Source of the DNA: Xanthobacteraceae bacterium
GTDB lineage: Bacteria; Pseudomonadota; Alphaproteobacteria; Rhizobiales; Xanthobacteraceae
Length of the DNA: 63,929 nucleotides
NCBI GenBank assembly: GCA_019745775.1
Contig: JAIESR010000090.1
Location: 1-63,929, forward strand
Direction: 5' to 3'
Positions 44,894 to 54,409 of the stretch are shown here, in pieces. Position numbers and translations under genes: made by a program. Position 1 is the first letter of the stretch; every line of letters begins with the position of its first letter. Under the pieces are notes generated by a model. The model was not told the origin of the DNA. It made no database searches and saw only the letters and a list, made by a program, of their open reading frames with translations.

Positions 44894-45754
44894 TCAGTCC
44901 GCGGCTTCTTCGAACGTCGCGCGGAACGGATGCGCCGGATAGACGCCGAGGATCTTCATTTCCTTCGAATAGAAGGAGAGCTCCTCGAACGCGAGCACGA
45001 GGTTCTTGTCCTCGGGATGGCCTTCGACGTCGGCATAGAACTGGGTTGCGAAGAAATTGCCTTCGACCATGTAGCTTTCGAGCTTGGTCATGTTGACGCC
45101 ATTGGTGGCGAAGCCGCCGAGCGTCTTGTAGAGCGCCGCCGGCACGTTGCGCACCCGGAACAGGAACGTCGTGATCATCGGCCCGGTGCCGTTCTTCGCC
45201 CACTGCGCTTCGCGTGCCAGCACGATGAAGCGCGTGGTGTTGTGCGATTCGTCCTCGATGTCCTCGGCGAGGATCGAGAGCCCGTAGATTTCGGCGGCCA
45301 GGCGCGTGGCGATGGCGGCGCGCGACTTGTCGCCGACCTCCGCGATCTCGCGCGCCGATCCCGCGGTGTCGGCGGCGACGATCGGCCTGATGCCAAGCTG
45401 CCGGATCACCTTGCGGCATTGCCCGAGGGCATGCACGTGGCTCTCGACCGTCTTGATGTCGGCGCGCCTCGCGCCTTTGACCGCGAGCAGCTGGTGGCGC
45501 ACCGGCATGAAATGCTCGGCGATGATGTGCAGCTTCGAGTCCGGCATCAAATGGTGGATGTCGGCGACGCGTCCCGCGACCGAGTTCTCGATCGGGATCA
45601 TGCCGAGATCGGCGTCGCCCGATGCGATCGCCGCGAAGGCGTCCTCGAAGGTCGCGCAGGGCAGCGCCTCCGCCTTCGGGTAGACTTCGCGGATCGCGAG
45701 GTGCGAATTCGCCCCCGGCTCGCCCTGGAATGCGACTTTCTTCGGATTGGCCAT
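44894..45754 (-). CDS. pheA: Prephenate dehydratase
   Basis: 286 aa. It converts prephenate to phenylpyruvate in phenylalanine synthesis. The catalytic region includes VAFQGEPGANSHLAI, LGMIPIENSVAGRVADIHHLM, ESHVHALGQCRKVIR and the substrate Thr motif HNTTRFIVLAR. The C-terminal ACT domain (MITTFLFRVRNVPAALYKTLGGFATNGVNMTKLESYMV) should bind Phe for feedback control. There is no chorismate-mutase domain, as usual in alphaproteobacteria. It is 31 bp after the kdsB stop on the same strand. Confidence 0.95.
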   Translation of the reverse strand: MANPKKVAFQGEPGANSHLAIREVYPKAEALPCATFEDAFAAIASGDADLGMIPIENSVAGRVADIHHLMPDSKLHIIAEHFMPVRHQLLAVKGARRADIKTVESHVHALGQCRKVIRQLGIRPIVAADTAGSAREIAEVGDKSRAAIATRLAAEIYGLSILAEDIEDESHNTTRFIVLAREAQWAKNGTGPMITTFLFRVRNVPAALYKTLGGFATNGVNMTKLESYMVEGNFFATQFYADVEGHPEDKNLVLAFEELSFYSKEMKILGVYPAHPFRATFEEAAD

Positions 45755-45785
45755 GGCGTTCCGGTACTCGCCCCCCGGAACTTCG

Positions 45786-46529
45786 TCAACGGCTCCGCGC
45801 GATCAGCGCGCGCGCCCGCTCGAGGTCTTCCTCGGTATCGACGCCCAGCGGCACGCCGTTAACGATGGCGACGTCGATCCGCATGCCGGCTTCGAGGGCG
45901 CGCAGCTGCTCGAGCTTTTCGCGTATTTCGAGCGGCGAGGGCGGCAGCGCCACGAACCGCTTGAGCGCGGCGCGGCGATACGCATAGAGCCCGATGTGGT
46001 GGTAGAGCGGCCCATCCCCCGCCGGCGCGGTCGCGCGGGTGAAGTAGAGCGCCCGCAGCCGCCTGGCCGACACCGGCGAGCCGACCACCTTCACGACGTT
46101 CGGGTTGGTGCGCTCGTCGGGCCGCACGATCTCCGCCGCCAGCGTGGCGATGTCGACCGCCGGATCGGCGAGCGGGGTGAGCGCGGCGCGGATGTCGCCG
46201 GGGTCGATGGTCGGCAGGTCGCCCTGGACGTTGAGCACGATGCCGCAGCCGCCCTCCGGGTCGGCGCTGGTGAGCGCCTCGTCGATGCGGTCGGAGCCCG
46301 ACACGTGATCGGCGCGAGTCATCACGGCGCGCCCGCCGGCCTTTTCGACGCAGGCGAAGATCGCCTCGGAATCGGTCGCCACCACAACCGGCCCGGTCTC
46401 GGCAGCCTCTGCCCGCCGCAGAACGTGCACGATCATCGGGGTGCCGCCGATATCGGCCAGCGGCTTGCCCGGCAGCCGGGTCGAGGCCATCCGGGCGGGA
46501 ATGATGGTGATGACGTCCGTGCCGGCCAT
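45786..46529 (-). CDS. kdsB: 3-deoxy-manno-octulosonate cytidylyltransferase
   Basis: 247 aa from the ATG at 46529, the normal KdsB length; a TTG at 46556 is less likely. It activates Kdo as CMP-Kdo for the LPS inner core. The nucleotide-binding N-terminus ([24 protein letters not shown]) and the catalytic segment ([15 protein letters not shown]) are clear, with [12 protein letters not shown] and [16 protein letters not shown] towards the end. Heads the kdsB-pheA-GNAT row and is divergent from cycM. Confidence 0.95.
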   Translation of the reverse strand: MAGTDVITIIPARMASTRLPGKPLADIGGTPMIVHVLRRAEAAETGPVVVATDSEAIFACVEKAGGRAVMTRADHVSGSDRIDEALTSADPEGGCGIVLNVQGDLPTIDPGDIRAALTPLADPAVDIATLAAEIVRPDERTNPNVVKVVGSPVSARRLRALYFTRATAPAGDGPLYHHIGLYAYRRAALKRFVALPPSPLEIREKLEQLRALEAGMRIDVAIVNGVPLGVDTEEDLERARALIARSR

Positions 46530-46696
46530 GGGCTCGAATTCGGCCTTTGGGATCAAGCCGTCGTGCGGCCGAAAACCGCAAAAAGCGACGTGTACCGGCC
46601 GGTTATACGGGTTGCCAGAGCCCAGGCAACCGGGTTATCCATCCGCCGCCGCACGCTCGCTGCGACATCCCTTGCCGCGTTTGGAGCCTCGACGCG

Positions 46697-47251
46697 ATGG
46701 ACTCTTTTGAACTGAACAAGATCATGGGCGCGATCCTGGGTACCTGCCTGGGCCTGTTGTCGCTCAACATCGCGGCCAATGCGATCTTCCACCCGGCGGT
46801 GCCTGCAAAGCCCGGTTACGCCATCGCGGTGCCCGAGAAACCGGCAGGTGGCGACCCGAAGGGTGCGCCGGCGCAGCAGGAACCGCCGATCGAACAACTG
46901 CTGGCGAGTGCCGACCTGGCGCGCGGCGAGACCTCCCACAACAAGTGTGTGTCCTGCCACACCTTCGACAAGGGCGGCCGGAACCTGGTCGGCCCTAATC
47001 TCTACGGCGTCATCGGCCGCGAGAAGGGCTCCGAGGCTGGTTTCAACTATTCGGCCGCATTCAAGAAGATGAAGGGCCCCTGGACCGTCCAGGAACTGAG
47101 CGACTTCATCAAGAATCCGAAGCTCATGGTTCCCGGCACCAGCATGACCTACGCCGGCATTCCGCGGGCGAGCGAGCGCGCCGACCTGATCCTGTTCCTC
47201 AACAGCAAGTCCGACAAGCCGCAGAACCTCAAGGCCGCACAGGCCAAATAG
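46697..47251 (+). CDS. cycM: Membrane-anchored c-type cytochrome, CycM-like
   Basis: 184 aa from the ATG at 46697. An uncleaved N-terminal anchor (MGAILGTCLGLLSLNIAANAIF), a Pro/Ala-rich linker, then a class I cytochrome c domain: heme site CVSCH (84-88), GPNLYGVIGR, and axial Met150 in VPGTSMTYAGI. CycM in Bradyrhizobium carries electrons from the bc1 complex to aa3 oxidase at the periplasmic face. It is divergent from kdsB, with about 165 bases between the starts. Confidence 0.93.
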   Translation: MDSFELNKIMGAILGTCLGLLSLNIAANAIFHPAVPAKPGYAIAVPEKPAGGDPKGAPAQQEPPIEQLLASADLARGETSHNKCVSCHTFDKGGRNLVGPNLYGVIGREKGSEAGFNYSAAFKKMKGPWTVQELSDFIKNPKLMVPGTSMTYAGIPRASERADLILFLNSKSDKPQNLKAAQAK

Positions 47252-47422
47252 CTAACGGTTTTGTAAGGTAACAGGCGCCTCCGCCCCGGATGGCGGCCGC
47301 CTTCCTGGCCACATATTTGTGATGCTGCAATAGACCGGCGTCGCCCTTCCTTGAGTGGGCGCGGCATCGGATTTCGGACATAATCCGTGCAAACGGTGTC
47401 CTGGCCGTCGTTTGGAGCATCC

Positions 47423-49342
47423 ATGAAGCTGTCCCGCCGATCCGTTCTCCGTGGTAGCGCCGTCGCGCTGGCCGCGCCCGCGCTCGACACGCTTGGTTCG
47501 AGGACACTTGGTTCGAAGACGCTTGGACTGGCACCGCTGGCGACGCCGGCGGCCGCGCAGGAAGAGACGCCGTGGCGCCACGCCCTGTCGCTGTTCGGTG
47601 AGGTGAAATATCCGGCAGGCTTCAAGCATTTCGACTACGTCAATCCGCAGGCGCCGAAGGCCGGCCTCGTCCGCATGATCGCGGTCGGCACGTTCGATAA
47701 TTTCAACATGGCCGTGTCCGGCGTGCGCGGTTCGTTGGCGGCGGGATTGAACCTCCTCTACAGCACGCTGATGGCGGACGCGCTCGACGAGGTGTCCACC
47801 GAGTACGGCTACCTGGCCGAAGCGGTGAGGCATCCGCCGGACTTCTCGAGCGTGACCTATCGGCTGCGTGCCGATGCACGCTGGCACGACGGCAAGCCGG
47901 TCACCGTCGAGGACGTGATCTTCTCGCTCGATTCCTTCAAGAAGCATCATCCGCAATACTCCGCCTACTATCGTCACGTGACGAAGGCCGAGAAGACCGG
48001 CGAGCGCGATGTCACCTTCACCTTCGACGGGCCGGGCAACCGCGAACTGCCGCTGATCGTCGGGCAGCTTTACGTCCTGCCCAAGCACTGGTGGGAAGGC
48101 ACCGACGCCAACGGCAACAAGCGCGATATCGGCCAGACGCGGCTGGAACCGCCGCTCGGCAGCGGCCCCTACCGCGTGAAGAGCTTCGCGGCCGGCCGCA
48201 CCGTGGCCTACGAACGCGTGAAGGACTTTTGGGGCAAGGATCTCAACATCAATATCGGCCGCGATAACTTCGACGAAATCCGTTACGAGTATTTCCGCGA
48301 CACGACCGTCGCGCTGGAAGCATTCAAGGGCGACAACATCGACTGGCGCACCGAGAACTCCGCGCTCAACTGGGCGACGCGCTACGATTTCCCGGCGCGC
48401 ACCGAAAAGCGCGTGATCCTGGAAGAGTTCCCGGTCCGCAGCCAGGGCGTGATGCAGGCGTTCGTATTCAACACGCGCCGCGCAAAATTCGCCGACCCAC
48501 GCGTGCGCCGCGCGTTCAACTACGCCTTCGATTTCGAAGAGATGAACAAGCAGCTGTTCTTCGGGCAGTACTCGCGGGTCGGCAGCTATTTCGAGGGCAC
48601 CGAGCTCGCCTCGCGTGGCCTGCCGGAAGGCGAGGAGCTCGCGATCCTGGAGACCGTGCGCGGCAAGGTGCCGGATACGGTCTTTACGACCCCCTACACG
48701 AATCCGACCGGCGGCAGTCCCGAAAAGGTGCGCGAAAATCTTCGCGAAGGCGTGCGCCTTCTGAAAGATGCCGGCTGGGAGATCCGCGATCGCCGCCTGG
48801 TGTCGGTCAAGACCAAGGAGCCGATGACGATCGAGTTCCTGACCGAGAGTCCGACCTTCGAGCGCATCATCCTGTTTTACAAGCCGGCGCTGGAACGCCT
48901 CGGCGTTACCGTGAGCGCCCGTACCGTCGATGATGCGCAATATGAGAACCGCCTGCGCTCGTGGGACTACGACGCCGTCATCGGCTCGTGGGGGCAGTCG
49001 CTGTCGCCCGGCAACGAGCAACTCGGCTTCTGGGGTTCGGCAGCGGCCGACCAGCCGGGCTCGCGCAATCTGATCGGCATCAAGGATCCGGCCATCGATG
49101 CGCTGATCCAGCGCGTGATCTTCGCCAAGAACCGTGACGAGCTCGTCGCCGCCACCAAGGCGCTCGACCGTGTGTTGCTGCACCATCACTTCGTGGTGCC
49201 GCAGTGGACCTACAACAAGCAGCGTACCGCGCGCTGGGATCGCTTCGGCCATCCCGAGAACATGCCGCGCTACGGCGCAGCAGCGTTCCCGACCGTCTGG
49301 TGGTGGGACGCGCAGAGGGCGGCGAAGACGGGGTCGCGCTAG
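47423..49342 (+). CDS. Extracellular peptide-binding protein (YejA-like), copy 1
   Basis: 639 aa. A twin-arginine-type signal (KLSRRSVLRGSAVALAAPA) is followed by a small tandem repeat in the leader (GSRTLGSKTLG; direct DNA repeat around 47490-47530). The mature protein has the family 5 pattern: HFDYVNPQAPKAGLVRM, RADARWHDGKPVTVEDVIFSLDSFK, LGSGPYRVKSF, DPRVRRAFNYAFDFEEMNKQLF. YejA-type proteins bind oligopeptides or related compounds for the YejBEF transporter. Its stop shares a G with the GTG of the next gene (TAGTG), so the two are coupled. Confidence 0.9.
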   Translation: MKLSRRSVLRGSAVALAAPALDTLGSRTLGSKTLGLAPLATPAAAQEETPWRHALSLFGEVKYPAGFKHFDYVNPQAPKAGLVRMIAVGTFDNFNMAVSGVRGSLAAGLNLLYSTLMADALDEVSTEYGYLAEAVRHPPDFSSVTYRLRADARWHDGKPVTVEDVIFSLDSFKKHHPQYSAYYRHVTKAEKTGERDVTFTFDGPGNRELPLIVGQLYVLPKHWWEGTDANGNKRDIGQTRLEPPLGSGPYRVKSFAAGRTVAYERVKDFWGKDLNINIGRDNFDEIRYEYFRDTTVALEAFKGDNIDWRTENSALNWATRYDFPARTEKRVILEEFPVRSQGVMQAFVFNTRRAKFADPRVRRAFNYAFDFEEMNKQLFFGQYSRVGSYFEGTELASRGLPEGEELAILETVRGKVPDTVFTTPYTNPTGGSPEKVRENLREGVRLLKDAGWEIRDRRLVSVKTKEPMTIEFLTESPTFERIILFYKPALERLGVTVSARTVDDAQYENRLRSWDYDAVIGSWGQSLSPGNEQLGFWGSAAADQPGSRNLIGIKDPAIDALIQRVIFAKNRDELVAATKALDRVLLHHHFVVPQWTYNKQRTARWDRFGHPENMPRYGAAAFPTVWWWDAQRAAKTGSR

Positions 49343-51219
49343 TGACGGGCGGCGGTCTCACGCGGCGCAATACGCTCGCGCTCGGCGCCAGCGCGGTGGC
49401 GACTCTCGTCGTTCCGGCGACGATTACGTCCGAGGCGCTGGCGCAGGATGGCGAACGCCATGGCATGTCCGGCTTCGGTGACCTGAAGTATCCGGCCGAC
49501 TTCAAGCAATTCGAATACGTCAATCCGGACGCGCCCAAGGGCGGGTTGTTCTCGCAGATCGGCTCGACCCGGCAGTACAACCAGAACTTCCTCACCTTCA
49601 ATTCGCTCAACAGCTACATCTTCCGGGGCGATGCCGCGCTCGGCATGCAGCTCACTTTCGCCACCCTGATGAAGACCGCCGGCGACGAGCCCGACTCGAT
49701 GTACGGGCTGGCGGCGCGGGCGGTGCGGATTTCGAGCGACGGCCTGACCTACCGTTTCCTGATGCGGCCTGAGGCGAAGTTCCACGACGGCAGCCGGATG
49801 ACGGCGCACGACGTCGCCTTCTCCCTCAACATCCTCAAGGAGAAGGGGCATCCGATCATCGTCCAGCTGACGCGCGACATGACCGGTGCCGAGGCCGTCG
49901 ACGACGCGACCGTCGTCGTCAGGTTTGCGGCGGGCCGTGGCCGCGACGTGCCGCTGTTCGTGGCGACATTGCCGATCTTCTCGCGTGCCTATTATACCAA
50001 TCGAAACTTCGACGAAACGACGCTCGACGTCCCGCTCGGCTCCGGCGCCTACAAGGTCGGCAAGTTCGAACCTAACCGCTTCATTGAATACGATCGCGTC
50101 AAGGATTGGTGGGGCGCTAACCTCCCGGTGTCGGTCGGGCACGACAATTTCGACACCGTGCGCTACGAATTCTACCGGGACCGCGACATCGCGTTCGTAG
50201 GCTTCACCGGCCGCAACTATCTGTTCCGCGAGGAGTTCACCTCGCGCTTCTGGGCGACGCGCTACAATTTCCCGGCGATCAAGGACGGCCGCGTCAAGCA
50301 GGACGTTCTGCCCGACGACACGCCCTCCGGCGCGCAAGGGTGGTTCTTCAACACCCGCCGCGAGAAATTCAAGGACCGGCTGCTGCGCGAAGCTTTGATC
50401 CTGGCGTTCGATTTCGAATGGACCAACAAGTCGATCATGTATGAATCGTACGCTCGCACCCATTCGGTGTTCCAGAATTCCAACATGATGGCGGTCGGCA
50501 AGCCGGGCGCCGACGAGCTCGCGCTGCTCGAGCCGTTCCGCGGCAAGGTGCCGGACGAGGTGTTCGGTGAGCCGTTCGTGCCGCCGGTGACCGACGGTTC
50601 CGGCCAGGACCGCAACCTGCTGCGGCAGGCCAGCACCACGCTTCAGAAGGCCGGCTTCCCGATCAAGGACGGCCGGCGCCTGCTGCCCAACGGCGAGCGC
50701 ATCGCGGTCGAATTCCTGATCGACGAACCGACGTTCCAGCCGCATCACCTGCCCTACATCAAGAATCTCGGCACGCTCGGCATCGACGCCACCCTGCGTA
50801 TCGTCGATCCGGCGCAGTATCGCCGGCGCGTGGACGAGTTCGACTTCGACATCACGGTGCAGCGTTTCAGTTTCTCGACCCTGCCCGGCGACTCGTTGCG
50901 GACCTACTTCACGTCGCAGGCGGCCAAGGTTCCGGGTTCGCAAAACCTCGCCGGCATATCCGATCCGGTGATCGATGCTTTGGTCGACAAAATCATCGCC
51001 GCCGACAGCCGGCCGGCGCTGGTGACCGCCTGCAAGGCGCTCGACCGCGTGATCCGCGCCGGCCGCTATTGGGTTCCCCATTGGTACAAGGCCTCGCACT
51101 GGATCGCCTATTGGGACGTATTCGGGCGGCCGCCGACCAAGCCGCGGTTCGCGCGCGGCATCCCGGAAACCTGGTGGTTCGACCGCGACCGGGCGGCCAA
51201 GAACCAGCGAGCAGGATGA
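49342..51219 (+). CDS. Extracellular peptide-binding protein (YejA-like), copy 2
   Basis: 625 aa from the GTG at 49342. A Tat-type leader (LTRRNTLALGASAVATLVV) precedes the mature part (DLKYPADFKQFEYVNPDAPKGGLFSQIGSTRQYNQNF read in parts), with MRPEAKFHDGSRMTAHDVAFSLNILK and LGSGAYKVGKFEPNRF. The same overall plan as copy 1 but clearly diverged, so it is a paralogue rather than a recent duplicate. Two receptors for one permease widen the ligand range. It is followed by yejB after 152 bases without a gene. Confidence 0.9.
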   Translation: MTGGGLTRRNTLALGASAVATLVVPATITSEALAQDGERHGMSGFGDLKYPADFKQFEYVNPDAPKGGLFSQIGSTRQYNQNFLTFNSLNSYIFRGDAALGMQLTFATLMKTAGDEPDSMYGLAARAVRISSDGLTYRFLMRPEAKFHDGSRMTAHDVAFSLNILKEKGHPIIVQLTRDMTGAEAVDDATVVVRFAAGRGRDVPLFVATLPIFSRAYYTNRNFDETTLDVPLGSGAYKVGKFEPNRFIEYDRVKDWWGANLPVSVGHDNFDTVRYEFYRDRDIAFVGFTGRNYLFREEFTSRFWATRYNFPAIKDGRVKQDVLPDDTPSGAQGWFFNTRREKFKDRLLREALILAFDFEWTNKSIMYESYARTHSVFQNSNMMAVGKPGADELALLEPFRGKVPDEVFGEPFVPPVTDGSGQDRNLLRQASTTLQKAGFPIKDGRRLLPNGERIAVEFLIDEPTFQPHHLPYIKNLGTLGIDATLRIVDPAQYRRRVDEFDFDITVQRFSFSTLPGDSLRTYFTSQAAKVPGSQNLAGISDPVIDALVDKIIAADSRPALVTACKALDRVIRAGRYWVPHWYKASHWIAYWDVFGRPPTKPRFARGIPETWWFDRDRAAKNQRAG

Positions 51220-51371
51220 AACAATCGTAATGAACGGCGGCCGCAGCGATATTTCGCTTTGGCCGTGGCTCCATCGCAAGCTATCTGAGACGGTATCGTG
51301 TCGCTTGCCGGCGGGATCGTGCTAACCTCGCCGCGGTTGCGACTGAAGCAGGACACCACAGGACCGGTCGA

Positions 51372-52487
51372 ATGGCGGCCTACATCATCCGGCGTCTCTT
51401 GCTCATCATTCCGACTCTCTTCGGGATGATGCTGGTGACGTTCGTGATCGTCCAGTTCGCGCCGGGCGGACCGGTCGAGCGCGTGCTGGCGGTTCTCTCC
51501 GGCGCCGATACCGGCGCGGGCTCGCGCGTTCCCGGCGGCGGGCAGGGCGGCGATTTCGGCGCGCGTGGGACTCAGGTCGGTCCGCAATCCGACGGCGGTT
51601 CTCCGAAATATCGTGGCGCGCAGGGCCTCGATCCGAAATTCATCGAAAGCCTGGAGCGGCAATTCGGGTTCGACAAGCCGGCGCACGAGCGTTTCTTCCT
51701 GATGGTGTGGAACTATCTGCGTTTCGATTTCGGCCGCAGCTATTTCCGCGACATCAACGTCATCGACCTGATCAAGGAGAAGCTGCCGGTCTCGATCTCG
51801 CTCGGCATCTGGCTCACATTGCTGAGCTACCTGATCTCGATCCCGCTCGGAATCCGCAAGGCCGTGAACGACGGTAGCGCCTTCGACGTCTGGACCTCCG
51901 GCGTGATCATCGTCGCCTATGCGCTGCCGGGATTCCTCGTCGCGGTCCTGCTGGTCGTGCTGTTCGCCGGTGGATCGTTTTTCGCCTGGTTCCCGCTGCG
52001 CGGGCTGACATCCGAGAATTTCGCTTTGTTGCCGTGGTACCGGCAGATCCTCGACTATCTCTGGCACATGGTGCTGCCGATCATCTCGCTCGGGCTCGCC
52101 GCCTTCGCGACCATGACCTTGCTGACCAAGAACTCGTTTCTGGACGAAATCCGCAAGCAATATGTGCTCACCGCGCGCGCCAAGGGCTGCAGCGAGCGCC
52201 AGGTGCTCTACGGCCATGTATTCCGCAACGCGATGCTGATCGTCATCTCGGGCTTTCCGGGTGCCTTCGTGCATGCCTTCTTCGCCGGCTCGCTGCTGAT
52301 CGAGGTGATCTTTTCGCTCGATGGAATCGGCTTGCTCGGCTTCGAGAGCATCATCAACCGCGACTATCCGGTCGTGTTCGCGACGCTCTACATCTTCGGC
52401 CTGATCGGTTTGATCGTCACGCTGATCTCGGATCTGACCTACACCTGGGTCGATCCGCGCATCGACTTCGAGAGCCGGGAGGTCTAG
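51372..52487 (+). CDS. yejB: ABC transporter permease YejB
   Basis: 371 aa inner-membrane permease with six predicted helices. The N-terminal helix ([33 protein letters not shown]) is typical of the DppB/OppB class; the EAA loop is [25 protein letters not shown]. Between the first helix and the rest is a Gly-rich segment ([20 protein letters not shown]), a looser loop than in most relatives. Its stop abuts the yejE start. Confidence 0.93.
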   Translation: MAAYIIRRLLLIIPTLFGMMLVTFVIVQFAPGGPVERVLAVLSGADTGAGSRVPGGGQGGDFGARGTQVGPQSDGGSPKYRGAQGLDPKFIESLERQFGFDKPAHERFFLMVWNYLRFDFGRSYFRDINVIDLIKEKLPVSISLGIWLTLLSYLISIPLGIRKAVNDGSAFDVWTSGVIIVAYALPGFLVAVLLVVLFAGGSFFAWFPLRGLTSENFALLPWYRQILDYLWHMVLPIISLGLAAFATMTLLTKNSFLDEIRKQYVLTARAKGCSERQVLYGHVFRNAMLIVISGFPGAFVHAFFAGSLLIEVIFSLDGIGLLGFESIINRDYPVVFATLYIFGLIGLIVTLISDLTYTWVDPRIDFESREV

Positions 52488-53672
52488 GTGGACGATCGCA
52501 CGGCCATCCAGGTCCAGCCGCCGCGCACCGCGCCACCGGAGCCGCCGCCGGTCGATGCGCCGCTGCCGAAGCGCAGCTGGCTGTCGCCGATCAATCAACG
52601 GCGCTGGCAGAACTTCAAGGCCAACCGGCGCGGCTTCGTCTCGCTGTGGGTTTTCCTGGTCCTGTTCGTGCTGTCGCTCGGCGCCGAATTCATCGCCAAC
52701 GACAAGCCTTTCGTCATTCGGATGGAAGGGCGCACCTACTTCCCGGTGTTCGTGACCTATCCGGAGACGGCGTTCGGCGGCGAGTTCGAAACCGCCGCCG
52801 ACTATCGCGATCCGTTTCTGCGCAAGCTCATCGAGGAAAAGGGCGGCACCATGATCTGGCCGCCGATCCGCTATTCCTACAACACGCACAATCTCGATCT
52901 GCCGACACCGGCGCCGTCGCCGCCGACCTGGATGCTGACGGAGGCGCAGTGCAAGGAAGTGGCGCAGAAGAAGGGCGTCAGCGGCTGCCGTGGCCTCGAA
53001 TACAATTGGCTTGGCACCGACGATCAGGGCTTCGACGTCGTCGCGCGGCTCATCTATGGATTCCGGATATCGGTGCTGTTCGGACTGACCTTGTCGTTGA
53101 TCTCGTCGGTGATCGGGGTCATGGCCGGCGCCGTGCAAGGCTATTTCGGCGGTTGGACCGACCTCCTGTTCCAGCGCTTCATCGAAATCTGGACATCGGT
53201 GCCGCAACTCTACCTGCTGTTGATCGTCTCTTCGATGTTCGTGCCCGGATTCTTCGTGCTGATCGGCATTCTGCTGTTGTTCTCCTGGGTCGCGCTGGTC
53301 GGGCTGGTGCGCGCCGAATTCCTGCGCGGCCGCAATTTCGAATACGTGCAGGCCGCCCGCGCGCTCGGCGTCTCGAACAGCAAGATCATGTTTCGCCACC
53401 TGCTGCCGAACGCGATGGTGGCGACGCTGACGTTCCTGCCGTTCATCCTCTCGTCGTCGGTGATGACGCTGACGGCGCTCGACTTCCTGAGCCTCGGATT
53501 GCCGCCCGGTTCGCCCTCGCTCGGCGAGATGCTCAAGCAGGGCAAGGCCAACATCCAGGCGCCGTGGCTCGGCCTCACCGCGTTTGCCACGGTGGCGTTG
53601 ATGCTGTCGCTCTTGATCTTCATCGGCGAGGCGGTCCGCGACGCCTTCGATCCGCGCAAGACCTTCCGGTAA
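52488..53672 (+). CDS. yejE: ABC transporter permease YejE
   Basis: 394 aa from the GTG at 52488, immediately after the yejB TAG. A long N-terminal tail with Pro-rich start, an early helix (GFVSLWVFLVLFVLSLGAEFIAN), a YejE-specific periplasmic insert (MIWPPIRYSYNTHNLDLPTPAPSPPTWM) and then the permease domain with EAA loop EYVQAARALGVSNSKIMFRHLLPNAM. Forms the transport channel with YejB. It is normally followed by yejF, but here a toxin-antitoxin pair intervenes. Confidence 0.93.
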   Translation: MDDRTAIQVQPPRTAPPEPPPVDAPLPKRSWLSPINQRRWQNFKANRRGFVSLWVFLVLFVLSLGAEFIANDKPFVIRMEGRTYFPVFVTYPETAFGGEFETAADYRDPFLRKLIEEKGGTMIWPPIRYSYNTHNLDLPTPAPSPPTWMLTEAQCKEVAQKKGVSGCRGLEYNWLGTDDQGFDVVARLIYGFRISVLFGLTLSLISSVIGVMAGAVQGYFGGWTDLLFQRFIEIWTSVPQLYLLLIVSSMFVPGFFVLIGILLLFSWVALVGLVRAEFLRGRNFEYVQAARALGVSNSKIMFRHLLPNAMVATLTFLPFILSSSVMTLTALDFLSLGLPPGSPSLGEMLKQGKANIQAPWLGLTAFATVALMLSLLIFIGEAVRDAFDPRKTFR

Positions 53673-53678
53673 AAGACC

Positions 53679-53684
53679 GATATA
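53679..53684 (+). promoter_or_regulatory. Candidate -10 box before the toxin-antitoxin pair
   Basis: A perfect TATAAT lies 7 bases after the yejE stop and 24 bases before the antitoxin ATG. No good -35 is seen at 17 bases upstream, so it is a weak or activated promoter candidate. It would give the pair its own transcription inside the operon. Confidence 0.35.
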
Positions 53685-53707
53685 ATGTACCGCGTTAGGA
53701 CTGAGCC

Positions 53708-53932
53708 ATGAATGAGATCATTCGCAAGAACTACCCTGCTTCGCAACTTCCTGAGGATTTGCGGGTTGGCATCGATCCATCGAGCCGTGTGACCGTTACC
53801 GTGGTCGAAGACACGCCGTCGCATAAGCCGATGACATTAGAAGAGATATTTGCGTCCCGTCGGCCTCCATTTCGTTCGGCAGAAGAGATCGTAACAAGCA
53901 TCAGGCAGCTTAGAGATGAGTGGGATCACTGA
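53708..53932 (+). CDS. Putative antitoxin of the PIN-domain pair
   Basis: 74 aa. No DNA-binding domain is recognised with certainty. The second half (PMTLEEIFASRRPPFRSAEEIVTSIRQLRDEWDH) is an amphipathic helical region ending in the acidic/aromatic pattern common at antitoxin C-termini that wrap the toxin. It overlaps the toxin start by 17 bases, the usual coupling of type II modules. The bases are visibly richer in A and T than those of the yej genes on both sides. Confidence 0.65.
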   Translation: MNEIIRKNYPASQLPEDLRVGIDPSSRVTVTVVEDTPSHKPMTLEEIFASRRPPFRSAEEIVTSIRQLRDEWDH

Positions 53933-54404
53933 AAATCAGCCTCCTGCCATCTTCTATCTGGACTCGATGACTTTCATTTTTGCGATTGAAGGTGTGCCTG
54001 CCGTTTCGGAACCGGCCAGAGCCCTACTCAGTGCGCTTCAAAAGAACCCCGGCGTCGGAATTACCAGCGAACTGACTCTTGCCGAAGTGTTGGCGGGATC
54101 GGAGCATGGCCTGGAAGCGGACATAAAGCGCGCTTACCTTGATTTGATGGTATGGAGTAAGTTTCTTGATCTTATTCCGATCAACAGAACTATTCTCTAC
54201 GACAGCGCAAAATTACGCCATGTCCATAAGCGGACCCATGACAAGAAGCTGCGTTTACCCGATGCCATTCATTTGGCGACCGCGATACAGGCCAGATGCC
54301 GTTATTTCGTGTCGCACGATGAGGGGATCAAGCCGCCGGCGGATATGAAAAAGGTCGCATTTGATCGCAGCGCCATCGATGAAGCACTGAAGGTGCTAGC
54401 GTGA
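53916..54404 (+). CDS. PIN-domain (VapC-like) toxin ribonuclease
   Basis: 162 aa. The four acidic residues of the PIN active site are present: Asp16 (FYLDSMTF), Glu57 (LAEVLAGSE), Asp116 (RLPDAIHLATAI) and Asp135 (FVSHDEGI). VapC-type toxins cut tRNA or other RNA to stop translation. Overlapped upstream by the antitoxin gene; its stop is nine bases from the yejF ATG, so any transcript through yejE will also carry it. A/T-rich for this genome, in keeping with acquisition. Confidence 0.85.
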   Translation: MSGITENQPPAIFYLDSMTFIFAIEGVPAVSEPARALLSALQKNPGVGITSELTLAEVLAGSEHGLEADIKRAYLDLMVWSKFLDLIPINRTILYDSAKLRHVHKRTHDKKLRLPDAIHLATAIQARCRYFVSHDEGIKPPADMKKVAFDRSAIDEALKVLA

Positions 54405-54409
54405 GACCC

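Noticed and set aside
47252-53399. Three long minus-strand open frames (about 650-760 residues) opposite the yej genes
   Set aside because: All are antisense to clearly conserved transporter genes and their text (runs of Arg, Asp, His, Val) is typical of mirror frames in GC-rich DNA.
53708-54404. Toxin-antitoxin pair as part of a larger mobile element
   Set aside because: No transposase, integrase or terminal repeats flank it; it fits tightly between yejE and yejF.
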